DNA from: JAHEEL01 sp942491345
GTDB taxonomy: Bacteria; Actinomycetota; Acidimicrobiia; Spongiisociales; UBA5794
Assembly: GCA_942491345.1 (NCBI GenBank)
Contig: CALOAN010000020.1
Location: forward strand, 434,001-498,000
Direction of reading: 5' to 3'
DNA: 64,000 bases
Shown: one piece after another, positions 1-8,758 of the stretch
How the letters are laid out: every line of letters begins with the position of its first letter
Position numbering within the stretch: position 1 is the stretch's first letter
Position numbers and translations under genes: made by a program
Notes under the pieces: model-generated
The model's input: the letters and a program-made list of their open reading frames with translations, nothing else
The model's database searches: none
What the model was told of the DNA's origin: nothing

Positions 1-1
1 A

Positions 2-673
2 TACCAGGCGTTTGCCGATTACGAGGATGTCATGGTCCTGATGGAGGCCGTGATCTCGGGTGTCGCCGTGGCCGCTGCCGGCACGTCGACGCTCACGTAC
101 CAAGGCCGTCACCTCGACCTTGCACCCCCGTTCCGCAGGGCACGCCTCATGGATCTCGTGTCCGAGGCGGTTGGAGATGAGGTGTCACTCGCGACCCCTC
201 GGACGCAGCTCGCCGAGATTGCCGCCGGCCGCGCTGTTGACCTCGACGAATCGTGGGGTCCTGGACGAGTCATCTTCGCGTTGTACGAGGAACTCGTCGA
301 GGACGGGATTTGGGAACCGACCTTTGTGACCGACTATCCCAAGGAAGTCTCACCGCTTGCCCGATCGAGCCGGGGCAATCCGGAGATAACGGAGCGTTTC
401 GAATTGGTCATCGCCGGGTCCGAGTATGCGAATGCGTTCTCCGAGTTGAACGACCCGCTCGATCAACGGGAGCGTTTCGAGGTGCAGGCGGCGGCACGGG
501 CTGCGGGCGACGACGAAGCACATCCCGTCGACGAGGACTACCTCAGGGCGCTCGAGTATGGCCTTCCGCCGACCGGCGGCCTCGGCATCGGCGTCGATCG
601 CCTCGTGATGCTCCTCACCGACCGCAAACACATCCGGGAAGTGATCCTGTTCCCCACGATGAGGCCCGAGTAG
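2..673 (+). CDS. lysS: Lysyl-tRNA synthetase, class II (C-terminal part)
   Basis: The frame is open from the window edge, so the N-terminus is missing; about 223 codons remain. LysRS charges tRNA-Lys in the cytoplasm. The segment carries the family signature ANAFSELNDPLDQRERF and, near the end, class II motif 3 (GGLGIGVDRLVMLLTD), whose Arg contacts ATP. The protein ends a few residues after motif 3, as in full-length bacterial LysRS. The first methionine inside the window lies within the catalytic domain and is not the start. The gene converges on the polyprenyl synthase gene across an inverted repeat. Confidence 0.93.
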   Translation, partial: YQAFADYEDVMVLMEAVISGVAVAAAGTSTLTYQGRHLDLAPPFRRARLMDLVSEAVGDEVSLATPRTQLAEIAAGRAVDLDESWGPGRVIFALYEELVEDGIWEPTFVTDYPKEVSPLARSSRGNPEITERFELVIAGSEYANAFSELNDPLDQRERFEVQAAARAAGDDEAHPVDEDYLRALEYGLPPTGGLGIGVDRLVMLLTDRKHIREVILFPTMRPE

Positions 674-677
674 GTAG

Positions 678-756
678 CAAGATCCGAGAACCAAGAACCA
701 AGACAAAACACACAAGACAGCGTGCCGGCGTCTTGACTCTTGGTTCTTGGATCTTG
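678..756. terminator. Imperfect inverted repeat between convergent genes, probable bidirectional terminator
   Basis: The left arm (about 678-704) reads AAGATCCGAGAACCAAGAAC and continues. The right arm (about 731-756) is its imperfect reverse complement (reads back AAGATCCAAGAACCAAGAG). The arms consist of iterated GAACCAA-like heptamers. Position between two convergent stops fits a two-way terminator. A similar structure follows clpC. Confidence 0.5.
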
Positions 757-760
757 GCTC

Positions 761-1753
761 CTACGCTTGGGCGGCCTCTACTCGGCCGAGGATGTAGGAA
801 TCGAGGTTGCGGAGGATCGGTCGCAGCGAGCTGCCGGGGATGCGGTCGGATGCCTGCTCCGCCAGGGCCATGTGTGCCATGGCCTCGTCGATCACTTGGT
901 CGACGAAACCTCCGGATGCCGTGAGATCGATGACCCGGTCGATCACGGCACGGTCGCTGGGAGCCCCGTCGGAGAGGAGATCTCGTATCTCTGCACCACG
1001 TGGGCCGTCTGCGGCGTACAGCACCGGAAGGGTGTAGACACCCTCGCCGATGTCCGATCCGGCCGGCTTCCCGAGGAACACCTCGTCGGCAATCAGGTCG
1101 AGCACATCGTCCGTCATCTGAAATACGAGGCCCATCTCCCACGCCCATTCGCTGACGGCATCAACTGTCTCCGGATCGGCGCCGGCGGTCAGCGCGCCGA
1201 GACGCGCCGACGTACGGATCAGGCTGGCGGTCTTGCCGCCGATCACGCGGAAGTAGCCATCGGCGCCGTGGTCGAGTCCGGCGGCGAATCGCAACTCGGC
1301 GATCTGGCCTTCGCAGAGCCGAGCGTAGGTTTGGGCGATGAGGGCGACGGCTTCTTCACCGAGCGGGGCGGCGACCTCCGACGCTCGTGCGAGCAAGAAG
1401 TCTCCTGCGAGGATTGCGATCGTGTTCGACCAGTTTTCGTTCACCGAGACCTCGCCGCGGCGTGACTCGGCTTCGTCGATGACATCGTCGTGATAGAGGG
1501 ACCCGACGTGAACCAACTCGACGGAGACGCCGGCTTCAATGGGTCCGCCGCCGTCGCTCGGGCCGAATTCCGCGGCAACCTGGGCGAGCAAGGGGCGATA
1601 TCGTTTCCCGCCGGCCCGAAGCAGATGTTGGGCGATGTCGGTGAGGAACTCGTCATCTGATTCTGTGACTTCGAGCAGGCGGCGCTCTACCGCGTCCATG
1701 CGTTCCCACACACGGGGGACGGGCACAAGGTCGCTGAGAATCGGCTGATCCAC
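761..1753 (-). CDS. Polyprenyl diphosphate synthase (trans-isoprenyl type)
   Basis: Condenses isopentenyl diphosphate onto allylic diphosphates to make a long prenyl chain, probably for the menaquinone side chain. Motifs seen: the IPP-binding GGKRYRP, the first Asp-rich region as YHDDVIDEA and the second as MTDDVLDLIADE. The chosen start is GTG at 1753, preceded by GGAG about 6 nt upstream (GGAGACCAGTG). It gives 330 aa beginning VDQPILSDL, as in related enzymes. An ATG at 1852 would add a tail unlike the family. The short first Asp motif (DDVID, not DDxxxxD) fits a long-chain synthase. It is divergent from clpC. Chain length cannot be read from the sequence. Confidence 0.88.
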   Translation of the reverse strand: MDQPILSDLVPVPRVWERMDAVERRLLEVTESDDEFLTDIAQHLLRAGGKRYRPLLAQVAAEFGPSDGGGPIEAGVSVELVHVGSLYHDDVIDEAESRRGEVSVNENWSNTIAILAGDFLLARASEVAAPLGEEAVALIAQTYARLCEGQIAELRFAAGLDHGADGYFRVIGGKTASLIRTSARLGALTAGADPETVDAVSEWAWEMGLVFQMTDDVLDLIADEVFLGKPAGSDIGEGVYTLPVLYAADGPRGAEIRDLLSDGAPSDRAVIDRVIDLTASGGFVDQVIDEAMAHMALAEQASDRIPGSSLRPILRNLDSYILGRVEAAQA

Positions 1754-1917
1754 TGGTCTCCAGGGGCTCTTGGGAATGTGGATGGTACCCCTGGTGTTCG
1801 CTGAAATATGAGACGGAGCGTCCGGATTTGACAACCCGGTTCTTACGGACACCCCGTCCTATACTCGATGAGGCGCTCGGGGAACCCGGCGCCACAGCTA
1901 CATCATGAGGTAGTGCC

Positions 1918-4425
1918 TTGTTCGAACGGTTTACTGATAGGGCCCGCAGGGTCGTCGTGCTCGCCCAGGAAGAGGCGCGGCTGCTCAACCACAACTACAT
2001 CGGCACAGAGCACATTCTCCTTGGCCTGATTCACGAGGGTGAGGGTGTCGCCGCCCGCGCACTCGAGAGCATGGGGATCAGCCTCGAGTCTGTTCGCAGC
2101 CAGGTAGTTGAGATTATTGGCCAGGGATCGCAGGCACCGAGCGGCCATATTCCGTTCACCCCCCGTGCCAAGAAGGTCCTCGAGCTGTCATTGCGAGAAG
2201 CGCTGCAGCTCGGGCACAACTACATCGGTACCGAACACATCCTCCTCGGCCTCATCCGTGAGGGTGAGGGTGTTGCAGCCCAGGTGCTCCAGCAGCTCGG
2301 GGCCGACCTGCACAAGGTGCGCCAGACCGTGATCCAGCTCCTCTCCGGTGTCCAGGGTGAAGAGGCAGCGCCCGCCGGTCATCCCGGCGGAAGCAGCCGC
2401 GCAGAGCCCACAGGGGGCTCGAGCAGTGGCTCAACTGTGCTCGACCAGTTCGGGCGGAATCTCACCCAGCTTGCGCGTGATAGAAAGCTCGACCCGGTCA
2501 TCGGGCGTGCCACGGAGATCGAACGTGTCATGCAGGTCCTTTCGCGCAGGACAAAGAACAATCCGGTTCTGATCGGTGAACCGGGCGTCGGAAAAACGGC
2601 GATCGTGGAAGGGCTTGCGCAGAAGATCGTGGATGGCAACGTGCCAGACACGCTCACCGACAAACACCTCTACACGCTCGATCTGGGCGCGCTCGTCGCC
2701 GGCTCCCGCTACCGCGGTGATTTCGAAGAACGACTGAAGAAGGTCTTGAAAGAGATCCGGACGCGCGGCGACATCATTCTCTTCATCGATGAGATTCACA
2801 CGCTTGTCGGTGCCGGCGCCGCTGAGGGCGCGATTGATGCAGCAAGCATCCTCAAGCCGATGTTGGCTCGCGGGGAACTTCAGACCGTCGGTGCAACCAC
2901 ACTCGAGGAATACCGCAAGTACCTCGAGAAAGACTCGGCCCTCGAACGCCGGTTCCAGCCCATTCAGGTGGAAGAGCCGACCGTTGCCGACACCATCAAG
3001 ATTCTCGAAGGACTCCGCGATTCGTACGAAGACCACCACCGCGTACGGTTCACCGACCAGTCGCTCGTCAACGCAGCGAACCTCGCCGACCGCTACATCG
3101 CCGATCGCTTCCTTCCCGACAAGGCTATCGATCTCATCGACGAGGCCGGCAGCCGCATGCGGCTGAAGCGAAAAGACCTTCCTTCAGACGTTCGCGACAT
3201 CGACGAGCAGATCTCGAAGCTGCGTGGCGATAAACGCGATGCCGTTTACGCCCAGCAATACGAGCGAGCCGCCAAGCTCCGCGACCAGGAGCGGGTGCTG
3301 ATGGACGAACGCTCTGAATTCGAGACACAAGGCACGTCGATCGGCGAGGACTACTCGGCGGTCATCGACGAAGAGCAGATCGCTGAAGTGCTAGCCCAGT
3401 GGACGGGGATTCCGGTCCACCGCCTCACCGAAGAGGAGACCGAGCGGCTGCTCAAGATGGAGGATGAACTCCACAAGCGCATCGTCGGCCAGCACGACGC
3501 GATCGAAGCGGTCTCGAAGGCAATCCGCCGTACCCGTGCCGGGCTGAAGGATCCGAAGCGTCCTGCAGGGTCGTTCATCTTCCTCGGGCCATCGGGCGTT
3601 GGGAAGACCGAATCGGCGAAGGCGCTGACCAGTTTCCTATTCGGCGATGAAGATGCCCTGATCCAGATCGACATGTCGGAGTACATGGAGAAACACGCCG
3701 TGAGCCGCCTGGTCGGTTCACCTCCCGGCTACGTCGGCTACGACGAGGGTGGACAGCTCACCGAGGCAGTGCGGCGGAAACCGTTCTCCGTGGTTTTGTT
3801 CGACGAGATCGAAAAAGCCCACCAGGATGTGTTCAACATCCTGCTGCAGATTCTTGAAGACGGCCGCCTCACCGATTCCCAGGGACGTACGGTCGACTTC
3901 AAGAACACCGTGATCATCATGACGTCGAATCTCGGTACGGCCGACCTTCGCAAGAAGGCAATCGGGTTCACCACCGACGATGAAGAGGTCAACTACGACC
4001 GTATGCGCGAGAGAGTCGTCGAGTCGCTGAAGAAGCACTTCCGACCCGAGTTCCTGAACCGCATCGACGAGGTGATCGTCTTCCACGAACTCACGAAGGA
4101 AGAAGTCAAGACCATCGTCGATCTCCTCATCGCCCGGGTGCGAACGCAGCTCGAGTCGCAGGCGATCGACCTGGCCCTCTCGGACGCGGCGAAGACCCGC
4201 CTTGCCGAGAAGGGCTACGACCCGCAGCTGGGGGCACGTCCTTTGCGGCGTGCGATACAGAGGCTGCTCGAAGATCCGCTGTCGGAGCGCGTGCTGCACC
4301 GGGAATTCCCGGCCGGCTCAACGGTCCTCGTCGACATCGACGAAGAAGACGATGAACGTCTCTCCTTCGTATCGATCGAGACCCCGGACCAACCCCCGGT
4401 GGAACTCGCCGACAACGAACGGTAG
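1918..4425 (+). CDS. clpC: ATP-dependent Clp protease ATP-binding subunit ClpC
   Basis: AAA+ unfoldase that feeds substrates to ClpP. Domains in order: two Clp-N repeats (residues about 1-140, each with an NYIGTEHILLGLI signature), a Gly/Ser linker near 155-170, the first AAA+ module (Walker A GEPGVGKT, Walker B ILFIDEIH), a UVR-containing middle region (about 415-450), and the second AAA+ module (GPSGVGKTESAK, VVLFDEIEKAH). A C-terminal D2-small domain follows. At 835 aa it is normal ClpC length. The start is TTG, with GAGG about 8 nt upstream, giving MFERFTDRARRVVVLAQEEAR, the canonical ClpC N-terminus. Confidence 0.97.
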   Translation: MFERFTDRARRVVVLAQEEARLLNHNYIGTEHILLGLIHEGEGVAARALESMGISLESVRSQVVEIIGQGSQAPSGHIPFTPRAKKVLELSLREALQLGHNYIGTEHILLGLIREGEGVAAQVLQQLGADLHKVRQTVIQLLSGVQGEEAAPAGHPGGSSRAEPTGGSSSGSTVLDQFGRNLTQLARDRKLDPVIGRATEIERVMQVLSRRTKNNPVLIGEPGVGKTAIVEGLAQKIVDGNVPDTLTDKHLYTLDLGALVAGSRYRGDFEERLKKVLKEIRTRGDIILFIDEIHTLVGAGAAEGAIDAASILKPMLARGELQTVGATTLEEYRKYLEKDSALERRFQPIQVEEPTVADTIKILEGLRDSYEDHHRVRFTDQSLVNAANLADRYIADRFLPDKAIDLIDEAGSRMRLKRKDLPSDVRDIDEQISKLRGDKRDAVYAQQYERAAKLRDQERVLMDERSEFETQGTSIGEDYSAVIDEEQIAEVLAQWTGIPVHRLTEEETERLLKMEDELHKRIVGQHDAIEAVSKAIRRTRAGLKDPKRPAGSFIFLGPSGVGKTESAKALTSFLFGDEDALIQIDMSEYMEKHAVSRLVGSPPGYVGYDEGGQLTEAVRRKPFSVVLFDEIEKAHQDVFNILLQILEDGRLTDSQGRTVDFKNTVIIMTSNLGTADLRKKAIGFTTDDEEVNYDRMRERVVESLKKHFRPEFLNRIDEVIVFHELTKEEVKTIVDLLIARVRTQLESQAIDLALSDAAKTRLAEKGYDPQLGARPLRRAIQRLLEDPLSERVLHREFPAGSTVLVDIDEEDDERLSFVSIETPDQPPVELADNER

Positions 4426-4473
4426 CCGGCGCCCCGGTCTCGGATTGAACGCAGCCGGCTTTGGGTTGAGCAG

Positions 4474-4546
4474 GGACTCAAGACTCGAGATCCGAGGCTC
4501 GAGGCCCCGATTGGCGTGTCTCGTGTCTCGCATCTCGTGTCTCATG
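4474..4546. repeat. Heptad-like imperfect inverted repeat downstream of clpC
   Basis: The left arm (about 4474-4504, GGACTCAAGACTCGAGATCC and on) is imperfectly complementary to the right arm (about 4516-4546, GTGTCTCGTGTCTCGCATCT and on). Both are built of iterated GAGACnC-like units, as in the structure at 678-756. Probable terminator; the rest of the 258-bp gap shows nothing else clear. Confidence 0.4.
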
Positions 4547-4683
4547 GGCCAACTTCTCAGCCAGCACAGGTTCCCGGAGTTCGCTCGGCCCGGCAACCCA
4601 TCACGCCTTCGAATCACCTAGACTTCAAGTGTTGCACCCGTGGGTAGGTGTGCAGCAGACTCAACCACAGAAAGGTTCGATCC

Positions 4684-5904
4684 ATGACCGGATTGAAGAA
4701 GCGCGGGGGCTTGTTTGTACTACTCCTCGCATTCGCACTGATCGTTGCTGCGTGCAGCAGCGACAGCGACGACACGACAACAACGGCGGCCGGTGGCGAA
4801 GAGACCACAACGACCGCCGCTGAAGAGACCACAACGACCGCCGGTGGCGAAGAGACCACCACGACCGCCGGCGAAGAGACCACGACCACGGAAGCCATGG
4901 CGTTTGAGGGCGAACCGATCAAGACCTGCTTGGTGACCGACCTTGCCGGCGTCGACGATCGAAGCTTCAACGCAAGTGCGTGGGCCGGTGTCCAGGCCGC
5001 GATCGAAGGCGGATACGCAACGGACGACTCGTTCTTCCTCGAGTCGACCGATGCATCCGACTGGCAGCCGAACATCGATCAGATGGTGAGCCAGGGTTGC
5101 CAGCACATCGTGACCGTCGGCTTCGCTCTCGGCGAGGTCACGGCGATCAATGCGCAGGCAAACCCGGACATCATCTTCACGATGGTGGACAATGTACTGA
5201 CCGACGAGAACTTCGCGCCGCTCGCTCTCCCGAACGTGCGTGAGCTCGTGTACCAGACCGACCAAGCTGCGTTCGCCGCGGGCTATCTCGCTGCTGGTGT
5301 CTCTGAGACCGGCGTGCTCTGCACCTACGGTGGCGCCAACTTCCCGACGGTTGCGATCTTCATGGATGGCTTCACGCGGGGCGCGGAGTACTACAACGAG
5401 GTCAAGGGAACCGACGTGCAAGTGCTCGGTTGGGACGTCGACGCCCAGGATGGGCTGTTCACCGGCAGCTTCACCGACATGGACCTTGCACGGAGCACGG
5501 CGGTGAGCCTGTTCCAGGAGAACTGCGACATCATCATCCCCGTCGGTGGCGCAATCAACCTGCCTGCAGGTGATGCGATCAACGACTCGGGCGCCAACGC
5601 CGCTCTTGTTGGTGTCGACGCAGACGCGTACTTCGCGATGGATGAGCAGTACCAGTCGTTGTGGCTCACCACGGTCGAGAAGGCCATCGGGCCGCTCGTC
5701 GCACTGTCGGTGCTGCAGCAGGCTGAGGGTTCATGGACCTCCGGCGCATTCGTCGGCAACCTGGACAACGACGGCGTTGGGCTCTCCCCGTACCACGACT
5801 GGGACGACAGGGTGTCCGACGAACTGAAGGCCGAGGTCGAGCAGCTGCTCCAGGACATCAAGGACGGCGCGATCAAGGCCGACTACGTCCCTGTTGGGTA
5901 CTAG
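4684..5904 (+). CDS. BMP-family lipoprotein, substrate-binding subunit of a nucleoside-type ABC importer
   Basis: A membrane-anchored periplasm-side receptor of the PnrA/BmpA family, whose studied members bind purine nucleosides. Residues 1-25 form a lipoprotein signal (MTGLKKRGG, hydrophobic core, lipobox IVAAC). A linker of repeated ETTTTA units follows to about residue 70, then the binding domain beginning KTCLVTDLAGVDDRSFNASA, which matches the family opening. The chosen ATG at 4684 has AAAGG 8-12 nt upstream; an earlier ATG at 4648 would bury the signal peptide. It heads the four-gene transporter operon. The ligand is inferred from the family. Confidence 0.9.
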   Translation: MTGLKKRGGLFVLLLAFALIVAACSSDSDDTTTTAAGGEETTTTAAEETTTTAGGEETTTTAGEETTTTEAMAFEGEPIKTCLVTDLAGVDDRSFNASAWAGVQAAIEGGYATDDSFFLESTDASDWQPNIDQMVSQGCQHIVTVGFALGEVTAINAQANPDIIFTMVDNVLTDENFAPLALPNVRELVYQTDQAAFAAGYLAAGVSETGVLCTYGGANFPTVAIFMDGFTRGAEYYNEVKGTDVQVLGWDVDAQDGLFTGSFTDMDLARSTAVSLFQENCDIIIPVGGAINLPAGDAINDSGANAALVGVDADAYFAMDEQYQSLWLTTVEKAIGPLVALSVLQQAEGSWTSGAFVGNLDNDGVGLSPYHDWDDRVSDELKAEVEQLLQDIKDGAIKADYVPVGY

Positions 5905-5934
5905 TCGATAGCACTGATCCAATCGACACAAGAC

Positions 5935-5962
5935 GTGGGCCCCCGCCTCTGCGGGGGCCCAC
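5935..5962 (+). terminator. GC-rich hairpin between binding-protein and ATPase genes
   Basis: A perfect 12-bp stem (GTGGGCCCCCGC pairing with GCGGGGGCCCAC) closes on a CTCT loop. No T-run follows, so it may act as an attenuator or mRNA-stabilising hairpin that lets the binding protein be made in excess over the other subunits. Confidence 0.7.
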
Positions 5963-6032
5963 TTCACGCGGTTGGGCGCAGCCCGGTCTTCAGCAACTAT
6001 GATGCCCCAAGCGTCGATTGCGGGAGGCCTGA

Positions 6033-7550
6033 GTGGAACTCGAGATGCGTGGGATCACCAAGCAGTTTCCGGGCGTTCTCGCCAACGACGATGTGAACCT
6101 CACAGTCGCGCAAGGCGAGACCGTTGCACTTCTCGGTGAGAACGGCGCCGGCAAGACCACGCTGATGAACATCCTCACCGGGCTCTACACCCCCACGTCC
6201 GGTCAGGTGCTCATCGACAACAAGCCCCTGGTGATGGATTCCCCGAGAGATTCGATCGATGCAGGGATCGGCATGGTTCACCAGCACTTCATGCTGGTAC
6301 CGGTGTTCACGGTCGCGGAGAATGTTGTCCTCGGTGACGAACCAACGGAGGCGTTGGGCTGGATCGATCAGAAGACGGCTCGAGCCTCCGTCCGAGACAT
6401 ATCATCGCGCTACGGACTCGAGGTCGATCCAGACGCGATCGTCGAGGATCTTCCCGTCGGAATCCAGCAGCGGGTGGAGATCATCAAGGTTCTCGTCCGC
6501 CATGCAGACTTCGTGATCTTTGACGAGCCGACCTCGGTCTTGACTCCGACGGAGGTCGAAGGCTTCTTCGAGATCGTGAACGGCCTCAAAGCCGACGGCA
6601 AGGGCATTGTCTTCATCAGTCACAAACTCGGTGAGGCGCTCGAGATCGCCGACCGGATCGTGATCATGCGTCGAGGTAAGACGGTCGCTGAAGTGCTCCC
6701 GGCAGATGTGAACGAAGAGAAGCTTGCTGAGCTGATGGTGGGCCGTCCAGTCGACCTCGTCGTCGACAAGGAAACGGCGGACCCGGGTGACGTCGTGCTC
6801 TCGGTCGATGACCTGACGGTGCTCGACGATCGCAACCGGCGTGCCGTGAATGGCATGTCTTTCCAGGTTCGGGCGGGTGAGATCGTTGGGATCGCCGGTG
6901 TTCAGGGCAACGGTCAGACCGAGCTGGTTGAATCGATCACTGGACTGCGGCCCTCACTCGGCGGGATCGTCAAGCTGAACGGGGAGGACATCACCATGAA
7001 GTCACCCCGTGCGATTCACAAACGCGAAGTCGCGCACGTCCCCGAGGACCGTCAGAAGAGCGGCTTGGTCTTGCCGTTCACCGTCGCTGAGAACATCGTT
7101 CTCGACTCGTACTACCAGACACCTATCTCGCGAGGCATCCAGATGAGTTGGCCAGCCGCGAATGAGCAGGCCACCCGTCTCGTCGAGGAATACGACGTCC
7201 GCACGCCGGGGATCGACGTCCTCGTGTCGAACTTGTCCGGCGGCAACCAGCAGAAGGTCATCGTTGCCCGGGAATTCGACCGGGATGTCAAGCTCGTCAT
7301 CGCCTCGCAGCCAACCCGAGGAATCGATGTCGGCTCAATCGAGTACATCCACTCACGGATCGTTGAGGAGCGTGACGAGGGCGCCGCGGTGCTGATCGTC
7401 TCTTCCGAGTTGGATGAGATCAGAGCTTTGTCGGATCGCATCATCGTCATGTACGAAGGCAAGATCGCCGGCGAATTCGACGCCTCGGCATCAACCACAG
7501 ACATTGGAATGGCGATGCTCGGCAGTGGCGGAGAGGCGGAGGCATCATGA
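6033..7550 (+). CDS. Nucleoside/sugar ABC transporter ATP-binding protein, two fused nucleotide-binding domains
   Basis: Powers the importer. Two ABC cassettes are fused in one 505-aa chain, as in RbsA/NupA-type ATPases. The first (residues 1-240) has Walker A GENGAGKT and Walker B FVIFDEPTS; its signature region, VGIQQRVEIIKVL, is the degenerate form usual in these proteins. The second (about 255-500) has a degenerate Walker A (GVQGNGQTE) and the signature NLSGGNQQK. This pairing of one complete and one degenerate site is typical. Start GTG 6033, with GGGAGG 5-10 nt upstream. Confidence 0.92.
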   Translation: MELEMRGITKQFPGVLANDDVNLTVAQGETVALLGENGAGKTTLMNILTGLYTPTSGQVLIDNKPLVMDSPRDSIDAGIGMVHQHFMLVPVFTVAENVVLGDEPTEALGWIDQKTARASVRDISSRYGLEVDPDAIVEDLPVGIQQRVEIIKVLVRHADFVIFDEPTSVLTPTEVEGFFEIVNGLKADGKGIVFISHKLGEALEIADRIVIMRRGKTVAEVLPADVNEEKLAELMVGRPVDLVVDKETADPGDVVLSVDDLTVLDDRNRRAVNGMSFQVRAGEIVGIAGVQGNGQTELVESITGLRPSLGGIVKLNGEDITMKSPRAIHKREVAHVPEDRQKSGLVLPFTVAENIVLDSYYQTPISRGIQMSWPAANEQATRLVEEYDVRTPGIDVLVSNLSGGNQQKVIVAREFDRDVKLVIASQPTRGIDVGSIEYIHSRIVEERDEGAAVLIVSSELDEIRALSDRIIVMYEGKIAGEFDASASTTDIGMAMLGSGGEAEAS

Positions 7551-8758
7551 ACGACGAAGTGCCGGGGGATGGCGACTGGGGAGACGAGGGTTTCTCACCC
7601 TGGTACGCCCGCGTTACCGGAGTCGGCAGCACGATCGGCCAAGCAATCGTCATACCGTTGCTTGCGGTGTTCACCGCGCTCGTCATCGGCGCGTTCATCA
7701 TTGCCGTTACGGATGTCGACACGCTTCCCCTGTGGGGGAGTGATCCGGGGGAGGCGTTCCGTCTCACGATCTCAGGTATCTTCGATGCCTTCAAGGCGTT
7801 GTTCGTCGGCTCGCTGGGGTCACCACGGGCCATCAGTGAGACGTTGTTTGCTGCAACCCCGCTGATCTTCGCCGGTCTGGCGGTGGCCGTCGGCTTCCAA
7901 GCCGGCCTGTTCAATATCGGTGTGAACGGACAGATGTTGATCGGTGGCATGGCCGGATTGTGGGTGGGCTTCTCCATCGACGTACCCATGATCTTCCACA
8001 TCCCGCTGGCCCTGATCGCTGCGATCATCGGTGGGGCTCTCTGGGGCGGGATTGCGGGATTCCTCAAGGCGAGGACGGGTGCCCACGAAGTCATCACGAC
8101 GATTATGTTGAACTTCATTGCGCTCTTCCTCGTTGACTATCTCCTGCAATCCTCTCTCTTCCAGCAAGCCGGCCGAAACGATCCGATCTCGCAGCCGGCG
8201 AATCCGTCGGCTCAGTTTCCGACGCTCATCGGCAGCTACCGGCTCAACATCGGGTTCCTCATCGCGCTTGTCGCAGTGGGGTTCGTGTGGTGGCTCATGT
8301 ATCGATCGACGATCGGATTCGAGTTCCGAGCGGTCGGGTTCAATCCCGACGGAGGCCGCTACGCCGGCATGAACGTCGCGTGGATCTACGTGTCGGTGAT
8401 GGCCGTCTCAGGCGCTCTAGCGGGTATCGGCGGAGCCAACCAGATCCTCGGCTTGGAGCCCTATCGAGGCATCTCCAACTTCGCCGGGACGATCGGATTC
8501 GATGCCATCGCTCTTGCGCTGCTCGGCCGATCGAACCCAATCGGAGTGCTCCTCGCCGGCTTGTTATTCGGAGCGCTGAGGGCCGGCGGTCGCGAAATGC
8601 AAGGTGCCGCCGGAATCCCGATCGATCTCGTCCTCGTCCTCCAGGCGTTGATCATTGTGATGATCGCAGCACCTGAACTGGTGCGAGCGATCTATCGAAT
8701 CAGGACTCCGGAGCAGGGATCCGGAACGACGCTGCCGAGTGGGGGGTGGGGCGGATGA
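7547..8758 (+). CDS. BMP-type nucleoside ABC transporter permease 1
   Basis: A 403-aa polytopic membrane protein of the RbsC/YufP permease family. The ATG overlaps the ATPase stop (ATGA), so the two are translationally coupled. A hydrophilic N-terminal 20 residues precede roughly 8-10 membrane segments. The conserved motif GAHEVITTIMLNFIAL, which resembles the coupling helix region of this family, lies near residue 180. It forms a heterodimeric channel with the next gene product. Confidence 0.9.
   Translation: MNDEVPGDGDWGDEGFSPWYARVTGVGSTIGQAIVIPLLAVFTALVIGAFIIAVTDVDTLPLWGSDPGEAFRLTISGIFDAFKALFVGSLGSPRAISETLFAATPLIFAGLAVAVGFQAGLFNIGVNGQMLIGGMAGLWVGFSIDVPMIFHIPLALIAAIIGGALWGGIAGFLKARTGAHEVITTIMLNFIALFLVDYLLQSSLFQQAGRNDPISQPANPSAQFPTLIGSYRLNIGFLIALVAVGFVWWLMYRSTIGFEFRAVGFNPDGGRYAGMNVAWIYVSVMAVSGALAGIGGANQILGLEPYRGISNFAGTIGFDAIALALLGRSNPIGVLLAGLLFGALRAGGREMQGAAGIPIDLVLVLQALIIVMIAAPELVRAIYRIRTPEQGSGTTLPSGGWGG

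Noticed and set aside
1828..1865. Sigma-70-type promoter for clpC (TTGACA and TATACT)
   Set aside because: The two boxes are individually good, but 26 bp apart instead of about 17, so they cannot be one promoter; no better pair was found.
4426..4683. Purine riboswitch before the nucleoside-type transporter
   Set aside because: No purine-aptamer core or three-way junction could be seen; the gap holds a heptad-like inverted repeat instead.
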